A DNA stretch of 64,000 nucleotides from Rhodospirillaceae bacterium (lineage in GTDB: Bacteria; Pseudomonadota; Alphaproteobacteria; Thalassobaculales; Thalassobaculaceae), in the NCBI GenBank assembly GCA_018401495.1, contig JAGYJX010000039.1, forward strand, positions 52,075 to 116,074, written 5' to 3'. The notes beneath the pieces are model-generated. The model was not told the origin of the DNA. It saw nothing but the letters and a program-made list of their open reading frames with translations, and ran no database searches. A program made the translations under genes and the position numbers. Positions 50,498 through 59,103 of the stretch are shown here, piece by piece. Within the stretch, counting starts at the first letter, position 1. Every line of letters begins with the position of its first letter.

Positions 50498-52002
50498 ATG
50501 CAGAACCTGACGACGTTCCTGCGCTACCACGCCGACCGCCGGCCGGAGGCCGAGGCGATCCGCTACGACGGCGCCCGGATCACCTACCGCGACCTGCTGG
50601 ACCGCGCCGTCCGGCTGGCCGGGTGGCTGCGGCGCGAGGGTGTCGGCGAGGGCGATGTGATCGCCCTGGTCATGAAGAACAGCCCGGCGTTCCTGGAACT
50701 GGCGTTCGCGGCCAGCCACATCGGCGCGGTGTTCCTGCCGGTCAACTACCGCCTGGCGGCCGAGGAGGTGGCCTACATCGTCGGCCACGCCGGTGCGGCG
50801 CTGGTGTTCGTCGACGAGGAGCTGCTGGCCTCGGCCGCGACCCTGACCGTGCGGGTGGTGCCGGTGTCCGCCGCCATGCAGGCCGACAGCCGGGTGCTGG
50901 CCGGCCGCGACACCGAGCCGGCGGCGATGGTACGGCGGCAGCCCGACGACCTGTTCCGGCTGATGTACACCTCCGGCACCACCGACCGCCCCAAGGGCGT
51001 CATGCACACCTACTCCAACGAGTACTGGAAGTGCATGGACCACGTCCTGGACCTGCGGGTGACCCGCGACGACCGGCTGTGCGTCGTCGGGCCGCTCTAC
51101 CACGTCGGCGCCTTCGACCTGCCGGGCATCGCCGTGCTGTGGGTGGGCGGCAGCATCACCCTGCTCCGCGACTTCGCGCCCGAGGCGGTGCTGGCCGCCA
51201 TCGAGCGCGACCGGGCGACCGGGATCTGGATGGCGCCGGTGATGACCAACGCCATCCTGAACCACCCCGAGCGGGGACGCCGGGACGTCTCGTCGCTGCG
51301 CTGGTGCGTGGCCGGCGGCGACCGCACGCCGGAATCCCGCATCCGCGAGTTCGCCGAGGTGTTCGCCAACGCCCGCTACGTCGACGCCTACGGCCTGACC
51401 GAGACCTGCGCCGCCGACACCACCATGGAGGCCGGGCGCGAGATCGAGAAGATCGGCTCGGTCGGCCGGGCGCTCGCCCATGTCGAGATCGAGATCCGCG
51501 ACGATAGCGGATCGCCGCTGGCCGCCGGCGTGGAGGGCGAGATCTGCCTGCGCGGCGCCAAGGTGACCCGCGGCTACTGGAAGGACCCGAGCGCACGGCG
51601 GCGTCTTTCTGGCCGGACGACTGGTTCCGCACCGGCGACGTCGGCTACCTGGACGACGAGGGCTTCCTGTACCTGACCGACCGCCGCAAGGACCTGATCA
51701 TCTCCGGCGGCGAGAACATCGCCTCCTCCGAGGTCGAGCGGGTGGTCTACGAGATGCCCGAGGTCAGCGAGGTCGCGGTGGTCGGCCGGCCGGACCCGAC
51801 ATGGGGCGAGCGGCCGGTGGCGGTGGTCGTGCTGCGCGCGGGCGCCAGCCTGGACTACCCGGCGCTGGAGGCGCACTGCCGCACCCGGCTCGCCCGCTTC
51901 AAGATGCCGAAGGAGTTGCACGTCGTCGACGCGCTGCCGCGCAACCCGTCCGGCAAGGTTCTCAAGCGCGTGCTGCGCGACCGGTTCCGCACCGAGACCT
52001 GA
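50498..52002 (+). CDS. Acyl-CoA synthetase (AMP-forming), one frameshift
   Basis: Adenylate-forming ligase that activates a carboxylic acid to its CoA thioester. MQNLTTFLRYHADRRPEAEA at the start. A3 motif YTSGTTDRPKGVMHTY; AYGLTETC (A5); DWFRTGDVGYLDDEGFLYLT (A7/A8); and LPRNPSGKVLKR with the catalytic Lys (A10). A one- or two-base disturbance at about 51590-51600 separates VTRGYWKDPS from TAAAFWPDDWFRTGD. About 500 residues when joined. Likely provides the entry step for the pathway of its operon; the substrate class (branched or hydroxylated acid) is inferred only from neighbours. Confidence 0.92.
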
Positions 52003-52030
52003 CGGTCCGGCAACAGGAGGAGACTGCGCC

Positions 52031-53414
52031 ATGTCCCTGGTCCGACGCTTCGCCGACTTCGTCTGCGGCCTCGACGCCGACACCGTGCCCGCCGAGGTGC
52101 TGGAGCGGGCCCGCATCTGCCTGCTGAACGGCTACGGCATCGGCATCGGCTGCCACGACACGCCCTACGCCCCGGTGGCCCGGCGCGCCGCCCTCGCCCT
52201 CGACGGCGAGCGGCCGGCCGGCTCGTCCGCCACCCTGCCGTCCGCCACCCTGCTCGGCGATGGCCGCCGCACCTCGGTCGCCGGCGCGATCCTGGCCAAC
52301 GCCGCCCTGTTCCACGGCCGCGCCCAGGAGGACGCGTCGGGGGCCGCGCATCTCGGGACCGAGATGATCCCGCTCGCCACCGCCATGATCGAGGCCTGGG
52401 GCTACCCGCTCGACCGCCTGCTGCCGGCGCTGCTGGCCGGCTACGAGATCGGCGGCCTGCTCGAGGAGGCCTACGCCGGCCACACCTCGCCGGCCGGGCT
52501 GCGCTCGTCGACGGTGTACGGGCCGATCGCCTGCGCGGCGATGGCGGCGCGGCTGATGGGCCTGCCGCCCGAGCAGACCGCCGCCGCCATGGCGATGGCG
52601 GCGTCGACCACCGGCGGCAATCTGCAATCCTTCGCCGACGGCACCGACGAGTGGCGCTACCAGGTCGGCCTGGTCGGCCGCACCGCCCTGGTCGCCGCCT
52701 CGCTCGCCGCCGAGGGCGCGGTGACGGCACCCTTCGCCGTCGAGGGCAAGGCCGGGCTGATCCGCACCATGGCCCGCGCCACCCCCGACGCCGAGGCCCT
52801 GGCCCGCGGGCCTCGGCCGCGACTGGAAGATCCACCGGGTGGCGTTCAAGCCGTTCCCGGTCTGCGCCTTCAACCAGTCGCCGGTGACGGCGGCGCTGCG
52901 GCTGCGCGAGCAGCTCGCCGGGGCGGCGGTCGCCTCGGTCGCGGTGCGCATGAACCCCTACGAGACCGGCTACGCCGGCATGGACGCGACCGGGCCGTTC
53001 GCCTCGATCTCCGGCACCCTGATGAGCATCCCGTTCTGCATCGCCACCGCGCTGGTGCACGGCGCGCCGTCGATGCGGCACATGACCACCTACGACGACG
53101 CCGAGGTGAACCGGCTGGTCGGCGGCGTCACCCTGGTCACCGACGCCTCGGTCCCGACCCTGTCCTGCGTCATCGAGGCGACCCTGGCCGACGGGCGCGT
53201 GGTGGTCGAGGATTTGCGCATGACCGCCCGCGACTACGCCTACGGCTGGGACGACACCGCCGCCCTCGCCCGCCGGGTCGGCGCCGAGAGCGGCGTTCCG
53301 GCCGCCGCCTACGACCGGCTGGAGGCGTTCTGCCGGGATCTGCCCGGCGGCTCGATCGGCCAGGTGCTGGCGGCGTTCGCCGAGCTTGACACGGTGCGTG
53401 CCGCGGCCGAGTAA
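52031..53414 (+). CDS. MmgE/PrpD family protein, one frameshift
   Basis: Family of 2-methylcitrate dehydratases and relatives (cis-aconitate decarboxylase, immune-responsive-gene homologues). SLVRRFADFVCGLDADTVPA then ARICLLNGYGIGIGCHDT; GAILANAALFHGRAQEDASG contains the conserved Asp region; SSTVYGPIACAAMAARLMGL and MAASTTGGNLQSFADGTDEW are typical. An extra base at about 52812 splits EALARG / GLGRDWKIHRVAFKPFPVCA. About 460 residues when joined. Its presence with an oxoacid dehydrogenase suggests a dicarboxylic or tricarboxylic intermediate (inference). Confidence 0.9.
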
Positions 53415-53463
53415 GATGTACCGGTGGCGAAACGAACTGGATCGCTGATGCCCGACTCCGACG

Positions 53464-54111
53464 ATGCACCGTCCCCTGAAGCAGCCGCGGATGACGCGCG
53501 AGGAAAAGGCGCGCGACACCTACATGCGGATACTGGAGGCGGCGGCCCAGGTCGTCGGCGACGACGGCTACGCCGACGCGTCGGTCTCGAAGATCACCCG
53601 GCTGGCCGGCGTCGCCCAGGGAACGTTCTACAACTACTTCGAATCGCGCCAGCACGTCTTCGACAAGCTGCTGCCCTACATGGGCCGGCAGATGCTCGAC
53701 CACATCCGGGCCTCGGTGGCGGCGGAGCTGACCGGCGCCGACCGCGAGGAAGCGCGGCTGCGGGCGTTCTTCGCCTACCTGGCCCAGCACCCCGCCTTCT
53801 ACCGGATCCTGTACGAGGCCGAGATCTTCGCGCCGCGCGCCCACGCCGAGCATTTCCGGCTGCTGGCCGACGGCTACAAGGGCGCGCTCGGCCGCGCCGT
53901 CGAGCGCGGCGAGATCCAGGGCTACAGCGAGCCGGAGCTGGAGGCGGTGATCTACATGCTGCTGGCCGCCCGGGCCTACCTGTCGATGCGCTACGTGCAC
54001 GACGGCAAGGGCGGCGGCGCGCTGCCCGACCACGTGATCGACGCCTACGTGAAGCTGGTGACGCGGGGGCTGTTTACGCCGCCGGGGGGGCCGGGGGGTG
54101 GCGGCGGTTAA
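53464..54111 (+). CDS. TetR/AcrR-family transcriptional regulator
   Basis: Ligand-responsive repressor. HTH in residues about 35-65: ADASVSKITRLAGVAQGTFY then NYFESRQHVFDKLLPYMGRQ. The remaining helices form the ligand-binding domain (RLRAFFAYLAQHPAFYRILY; EAEIFAPRAHAEHFRLLADG). 215 residues, ending in a Gly/Pro-rich tail. ATG 53464 is used; M10 is an alternative. It closes the catabolic operon (49 bases after MmgE/PrpD) and probably controls it, perhaps through the dyad at 45.2 kb. Confidence 0.87.
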   Translation: MHRPLKQPRMTREEKARDTYMRILEAAAQVVGDDGYADASVSKITRLAGVAQGTFYNYFESRQHVFDKLLPYMGRQMLDHIRASVAAELTGADREEARLRAFFAYLAQHPAFYRILYEAEIFAPRAHAEHFRLLADGYKGALGRAVERGEIQGYSEPELEAVIYMLLAARAYLSMRYVHDGKGGGALPDHVIDAYVKLVTRGLFTPPGGPGGGGG

Positions 54112-54268
54112 AGGCTAAGGGTCTGACGGTTGATTCTCAAAATTGCGACTACCGCTTTGGGTGGGAGCGGAAATCACGATTCGGATTCGGCTCAAAGCAG
54201 ACTTTCGTTCGCCGGCCGAAACAGAGAGGCACCCATTGCAGGAGCGCCTACAACGGCAACTTAATGAA
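54112..54268. other. Non-coding junction between catabolic operon and island
   Basis: 157 bases with an abrupt fall in GC. No gene or clear terminator. It marks the left edge of the AT-richer island. A segment around 54165-54215 resembles degenerate intergenic repeat material but was not matched to a known element. Confidence 0.4.
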
Positions 54269-56224
54269 TCAAGCACCGCGATAGTAGCTGATGAGTGGCG
54301 GATTCTCCGGATCATCGCGGCGCATAAGCCGATCGGTGGAGGGCTGTATCGTGTCGGGCGGCGCGAAGTAGGTCTGATCAACTAAAATTACCTGCCAGTC
54401 GGCAAGTGAGGTGCCGAGTAGACGGTAAAGTTCGGCATAGAAGTTTGTGAACACGTCACGGTTCACGTCAGGCGTGATGTTCTTCATGGGCGAGTCTACC
54501 ATCAGCAGGCGCGGCACTGGCAAATCGTTCTTAGCAGCGGCCTTGTGCAGCGCAAGAGCAAAACAGATCTTTAGCAATGTCTTCTTTCCACCGCTGCCTG
54601 CATCATAAAACGTCCAACTGCGGCGCTCATCGCCCGCTTGCAGCACCTCAGGGATCAGTGTACGACGATTGATGACGATGACGTCATTGTCGGTGAAGCC
54701 CGGAAAATGGATCGCTAAAAGTATCTCTTTATAGTTTTGCTCAATGGACTTGTAATTGAGTTCCGCACTCCTAAGGCTCGCTTCTTCTTCTTCAATGAGG
54801 CGACGCAACTCGTTAATTCTCGCTGTCAACGAGTCCGCTTCAGCATAGACCTTTTCAATCTCGGCCGGCATGGCTCGGATTCGCTCAAGGAGGCCCGAGC
54901 GTTCCTGAATGGCGGAGAGCCGCCGTTCATACTGGCGACTCCGAGCGAGATACTCTGACTCGTAGCTGCGCGCCGTCGCGCTCACACGCTCGTCGGTCAT
55001 TCGCCGATTGAGCTTAAGCTGTTCCATTTTCGCCAGCATTGGACGGAGTGCGCGCTTGTGGCGGGCGGTCGACTGCTTGAGGTCGGCGATCCGCGCGTCC
55101 AGGTCTTGACGGATAACATCAACTGCGCTCGGCTCAGCCGGGCGCCGTATAGCATCAGGAGTCTTGCAAAGGTAGCAGTGATCGGCGCCGGGGCGACCAT
55201 CTTGGACGAGGCCTGAGCCACATACCGGGCACAGCTCAAAATCCACGTCATCGAGGACATGGTGCGCGGCTGCAGTACGCGCGGCCTTAAATTTCAATGA
55301 GATGAACTCGGATTGAAGGCTCTCCTGTTCACGGATCCGCGAGTGCAGATCCTCGATCGCCTCGCCGATTTCGGCGATCGCGGCCGTTAGGTCATGCAGG
55401 CGAGCGCGATCCTCGTCAGCGATGTATGATTCCGGCCGAAATCCCTGCCTCAATCGCGCTAGTTCCACTTCCAGACCGCGCGCCTCATTAAGTAACGCCT
55501 CCAACTCGACCGCAATCTTCTCCTCAGACCCGAAGTCAAAGCGCGCGAGGAACGCCTTGATCTGTGCGACTGCCTCACGCTTAGTCCGCTGCTGCTGGCG
55601 TAGATCCTGCTGCTCATTTTGCAGATCGTTGAGCCGTTCGCTCATGTATCCGACGAAGTAACGCAGCGCGTCTTGGCTTTTCTCCATCCGGATAGGCTGA
55701 TCGAGGAGGAAGAAGTCGGAGTCGAGATGGTCCTGGTCGAGGTAGACGAATTCTAGGATGTCGCGGAAACTAAGGCGCACTAGCGAGGAGTCTGGGTCGA
55801 GTGAACGTTTCCTCACCTTAATGACGTCGACACCAAGCAGCGCCAGGACGAGGTCGCTGAAGCCGAAAACGTTCTCACCGTGGATAGGTAGCGAGTTCGC
55901 GTTCGGCCGCAACGGCGCCGATACTTGGAAGCGCCTGCCATCGGGAGTCTCCCAGGAGACTTGAATGTGGTTCGCTTCGCTCGGGATTCGCTCTACCAGC
56001 ACATCGTTATCGCCGAGTCGCGCGCGCAGTTGCACGGACACGAGTTCAGAGGTCAGTGCGGGCGTACGGGGAAAACGGCCACCGAAGCAGAAGTCGATGA
56101 GCGCCGGAATAGTCGACTTCCCCGACGACATCTCGCCGTGGAAGAATGACAGGCGTTCGGCGAACTCGATGAGTTCAATGCTTTCTTTGTTGATGAGTTG
56201 GAGATGTTGAAGTCGGATCCTCAT
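54269..56224 (-). CDS. Rad50/SMC-like ATPase of ABC-three-component (ABC-3C) system
   Basis: 651 residues, intact. The N-terminal ABC half has Walker A GEMSSGKST (residues 30-38). Two coiled-coil arms (about 195-325 and 365-505) flank a tip with CPVCG (332, 335) and HCYLC (350, 353), a likely zinc element. The C-terminal half has ABC signature GSGGKKT (543-549) and Walker B RLLMVDSP (572-579). This is the layout of SMC/Rad50-type ATPases in ABC-3C conflict systems, where the ATPase senses or loads on DNA and gates an effector (family knowledge). Last gene of the island; its ATG overlaps the middle-component stop (ATGA). Markedly lower GC than neighbours. Confidence 0.82.
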   Translation of the reverse strand: MRIRLQHLQLINKESIELIEFAERLSFFHGEMSSGKSTIPALIDFCFGGRFPRTPALTSELVSVQLRARLGDNDVLVERIPSEANHIQVSWETPDGRRFQVSAPLRPNANSLPIHGENVFGFSDLVLALLGVDVIKVRKRSLDPDSSLVRLSFRDILEFVYLDQDHLDSDFFLLDQPIRMEKSQDALRYFVGYMSERLNDLQNEQQDLRQQQRTKREAVAQIKAFLARFDFGSEEKIAVELEALLNEARGLEVELARLRQGFRPESYIADEDRARLHDLTAAIAEIGEAIEDLHSRIREQESLQSEFISLKFKAARTAAAHHVLDDVDFELCPVCGSGLVQDGRPGADHCYLCKTPDAIRRPAEPSAVDVIRQDLDARIADLKQSTARHKRALRPMLAKMEQLKLNRRMTDERVSATARSYESEYLARSRQYERRLSAIQERSGLLERIRAMPAEIEKVYAEADSLTARINELRRLIEEEEASLRSAELNYKSIEQNYKEILLAIHFPGFTDNDVIVINRRTLIPEVLQAGDERRSWTFYDAGSGGKKTLLKICFALALHKAAAKNDLPVPRLLMVDSPMKNITPDVNRDVFTNFYAELYRLLGTSLADWQVILVDQTYFAPPDTIQPSTDRLMRRDDPENPPLISYYRGA

Positions 56225-56775
56225 GGCACGATCGCCTCGTCATAGGAGAGAGTCGCGATCTCCGGGAACGTTCGATAGATAAAGTTCATGATATCGGTCG
56301 CGCCGATGTCGATGCTGTCACGCAACAGCCGCGCGCGATCGCGAAGAGGTGTGAACGCCTCGTGCTCGGCGATCCGGGAGGCCTGCCTCTTGCCTTTGTC
56401 GGTCAGGCTGAGAAGGATGGTTCGGCCGCTTGTCTCAATGCGCACCAATCCCTTGGCAGCGAGGATGTTGAGGAAGCGCCGGTAGCGGTGATCCCACGGT
56501 CCGAATCGATAGCGCACCATCTGCGCCTCGACGGTCGTGCGCTCATAATCCTCGATTGTGATGCGCCTAGGACTCACGTTACGCACCAGCATCGCCTTCT
56601 CGAAGTAGGTCGGGTAGCGGAGAAGGAAGTCGAGCTTGGCGAGCTTGGTAATACCCTCGACCGCCGGCCGGCCGGTGTCGCCCCGGTCGAACGCCGCCAG
56701 GAGCACCAGCAGGCGACCGAGGTGAATTTGCTCGTCCTGATCGAGACTAGTAACAATCTCGGCGAGCGAGGTCAT
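56221..56775 (-). CDS. ABC-3C system middle component-like protein
   Basis: 184 residues from ATG 56775 (MTSLAEIVTSLDQDEQIHLG), which overlaps the stop of the nuclease gene as ATGA; an open frame continues upstream but would overlap that gene. Contains LLVLLAAFDRGDTGRPAVEG, ITKLAKLDFLLRYPTYFEKA and RYRFGPWDHRYRRFLNILAA, then KGLVRIETSGRTILLSLTDK. That is a winged-helix-like pattern (KLDFLLRYP; a YRFGPWDxRYR motif; GLV strand). It matches the small middle proteins that link ATPase and effector in ABC-3C loci (family knowledge, medium certainty). Its own stop overlaps the ATPase ATG. Confidence 0.75.
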   Translation of the reverse strand: MTSLAEIVTSLDQDEQIHLGRLLVLLAAFDRGDTGRPAVEGITKLAKLDFLLRYPTYFEKAMLVRNVSPRRITIEDYERTTVEAQMVRYRFGPWDHRYRRFLNILAAKGLVRIETSGRTILLSLTDKGKRQASRIAEHEAFTPLRDRARLLRDSIDIGATDIMNFIYRTFPEIATLSYDEAIVP

Positions 56776-58100
56776 GACATTGAGCCTGAACGGAGTTCGA
56801 AACGCTCGCTCCACCAGACGCGGCACTCCTCGGTAAGGATGCCGGCGGCACCAACCAGATGCTCTTCGGTCGCCCCGAATAGCGGATGGCCGTTGCCTGC
56901 GACACGGGCGGCCAGACGCTCTCGCAGAGAGGTGTACATCGCGGGCGCGTAAGCCCCGCCATTCTGGACCGCGATCTGGGCCTCCACGCAGTCATCTTCG
57001 ACAAGCATCTTCAGATGCGTCAGGCGGCGGTTCGCCTCGTCCAAGCTGTGCTTGTATCTCCAGCGGAGATACAGGCTTTCCATTGAGGCCTTGAAGTCCC
57101 TGACTTTGTCGACCCGGGTCGCCTGCAGCCCACCACGCTCCAGCTTCTCAGTGAGGACGTCGACGCCGGGCGGAAGAAGATCCTCAGGAACCAGACGGGC
57201 CGAGATCAGCAGATTCTCGGCAGTCTCCGCCAGCGAGTCTGCGATCAACGCCTCGACACGTTCGGCAGTGATCGTCTTGCCAGCGAGCAGCAGCGCCTGC
57301 CGATGCTCATCGAAGTCCCGCACCAGTGCATAGAGGTCAGAGACTTCCCCGCCGAGGGTAAGCGATGACGCCTTGTAGGTATGAAAGACGAGGTTGTCAG
57401 CTATACGCCCAACCGTGGCGTGGCTGTGCGAACCGAGGTCGCCGGTCGCGGCCACAACGTCGCGTAGATCACGATAGCTGCGTTCAAGATCGCTACCGAA
57501 ACCCACCAGGACAAGTTTGCAAAGCGCGCTCGTGACGTGTGCTTCTTCACAATCATGCTTCTTGCAGACCGCGAGCGCGTAGGCCCTGAGCACATTTGTC
57601 TTGGCCAAACCTTTGACGCCGCCTCGATCTCTGATACGCGCGATCACAAAGGAGAGGCAACGCTGATCCTGAACGTCGGACCAGAATCCATGATTTGTGA
57701 CAAAATGGAAGGCGTCAAACTGATTGGGAAAGTCTTTCTCTAGTGCCGCGAACCGCGCCACCGATCTCATCACAGCGGCATCATTGGCCTTGAACGGATC
57801 GCCATTGAACTGTCGGGTCTTCACCTGCACGCCGACGTACTTCCCGCTCCGCCGACGAAGCAGAACGTCTTCATGATTTTCGCAGTAGACGGCGACGAAT
57901 TCGGAATCCGTTTCCAGCAGCTTTAAACACTGGATAGCGGCGTAGGCGTGCTGATACCGAAATCGCCGCTGAACGTCATCGCCCGGATCTACCGTACCGA
58001 GGACATCGCCCGGCTCGAACGTCAAACCTCGTCTCCCCCCAAGCCCGCCCGCGCTGGAGTCGCGACGCGACTCTCTATCGATACCATTGTGGTGAGCCAT
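56772..58100 (-). CDS. DUF4297-type nuclease / ABC-3C effector protein
   Basis: 442 residues from ATG 58100; the frame is open to 58205 and the start is not settled. The N-terminal domain reads RFRYQHAYAAIQCLKLLETD, then AVYCENHEDVLLRRRSGKYV and GVQVKTRQF. It is the DUF4297/Cap4-like PD-(D/E)xK nuclease core, with the ED pair and Q-x-K (QVK) as metal-site candidates. The C-terminal half (SLYLRWRYKHSLDEANRRLT; ILTEECRVWWSERFELR) resembles the C-terminal component of ABC-3C systems. It is predicted to cut DNA when released by the ATPase/middle partners. First gene of the island operon. AT-richer than the flanks. Confidence 0.75.
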   Translation of the reverse strand: MAHHNGIDRESRRDSSAGGLGGRRGLTFEPGDVLGTVDPGDDVQRRFRYQHAYAAIQCLKLLETDSEFVAVYCENHEDVLLRRRSGKYVGVQVKTRQFNGDPFKANDAAVMRSVARFAALEKDFPNQFDAFHFVTNHGFWSDVQDQRCLSFVIARIRDRGGVKGLAKTNVLRAYALAVCKKHDCEEAHVTSALCKLVLVGFGSDLERSYRDLRDVVAATGDLGSHSHATVGRIADNLVFHTYKASSLTLGGEVSDLYALVRDFDEHRQALLLAGKTITAERVEALIADSLAETAENLLISARLVPEDLLPPGVDVLTEKLERGGLQATRVDKVRDFKASMESLYLRWRYKHSLDEANRRLTHLKMLVEDDCVEAQIAVQNGGAYAPAMYTSLRERLAARVAGNGHPLFGATEEHLVGAAGILTEECRVWWSERFELRSGSMS

Positions 58101-58386
58101 AGCTTCGCACGTCACGGTCGAGTTGCGCAAACCCGCCCATCGGGTCATCGACCGCAGGGTTGTCTCGTCTCTTGCAAGTAGTCCCAATCTATAGGCGCAC
58201 GCCATGCAGCGCCTTGTGCATCCGCAATCGCTTCTCGCCCGGACGGTTGTGGTGCGCTACCTGGGAAGCCGACCTCCCCAACGTCCCACCAAGTCATCTC
58301 GGGTAACACGTGGTCATACGTTGGATGACCACTTGGGCTCGTAACCCGCCCTTCGTCTGCGGCTCGCCCCCTCACATTTCCCCCAA

Positions 58387-59103
58387 CTACAGCGCCAGAT
58401 ACCGCTTCGTCACCGCCTCGTTCGCCCGCAGCCCCTGGATGGTGTCGCGGTACACGATATGCCCCTTGTCGATGACCGCGGCGTCCTCGGAGATGCCGAG
58501 GCAGAAATGCATGTTCTGCTCGGCCAGGACGATGGTCACGCCCATCTTCCGCAGGGTGCGGATCAGCTGGGCGATCGCCTGCACGATGATCGGCGCCAGG
58601 CCCTCCGACGGCTCGTCGAGCAGCAGCACCTCGGGGTTGCCCATCAGGGTGCGGGCGATGGTCAGCATCTGCTGCTCGCCGCCCGACATCAGGCCGGCGC
58701 GGCGCTCCTTCATGCCGGCCAGGATCGGGAAGGTCTCGTAGACCGTCGCCAGGGTCCAGTAGTCCTGGCCCTGCGGGCCCTTCTTGGCGCCGATCATCAG
58801 ATTGTCCTCGACGCTGTGCAGCGGGAAGACCTGGCGGTCCTCCGGGACGTAGCCGATGCCGGCGCGGGCGATGATGTCGGGGCGCGAGCCCGCCAGGTCG
58901 ACGCCGCCGAGCCGGACCGTGCCGGTGCGCGGCGGCGCGATGCCGGCGATCGCCTTGAGGGTGGTGCTCTTGCCGGCGCCGTTGCGGCCGAGCAGCGCCA
59001 GGGTGCGGCCGCGCTCCACCTGCAGCTCGACGCCGAACAGGATCTTCGAGGCGCCGTAGAAGACGTCCACGCCCTCGACGGCGAGGATGACGTCGGTGGT
59101 CAT
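58387..59103 (-). CDS. livF: Branched-chain amino acid-type ABC transporter ATPase LivF
   Basis: Second ATPase of a HAAT-family importer. 238 residues, intact. Walker A GRNGAGKST, signature MSGGEQQML, Walker B VLLLDEPSEGLAP, and IGYVPEDRQVFPLHSVEDNL, the LivF hallmark. ATG 59103 overlaps the livG stop. Last gene of the importer operon; 286 bases separate it from the island's first gene. These contain no other gene and presumably the island promoter. Confidence 0.93.
   Translation of the reverse strand: MTTDVILAVEGVDVFYGASKILFGVELQVERGRTLALLGRNGAGKSTTLKAIAGIAPPRTGTVRLGGVDLAGSRPDIIARAGIGYVPEDRQVFPLHSVEDNLMIGAKKGPQGQDYWTLATVYETFPILAGMKERRAGLMSGGEQQMLTIARTLMGNPEVLLLDEPSEGLAPIIVQAIAQLIRTLRKMGVTIVLAEQNMHFCLGISEDAAVIDKGHIVYRDTIQGLRANEAVTKRYLAL

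Noticed and set aside
54112..58386. Search for direct or inverted repeats bounding the island
   Set aside because: Only short matches (about 8 bases) were seen, no more than expected by chance; no attachment site can be claimed.
58145..58386. Possible truncated reading frame between livF and the island nuclease
   Set aside because: A minus-strand peptide runs through the gap but starts within livF's shadow frame and has no recognisable domain; treated as intergenic.
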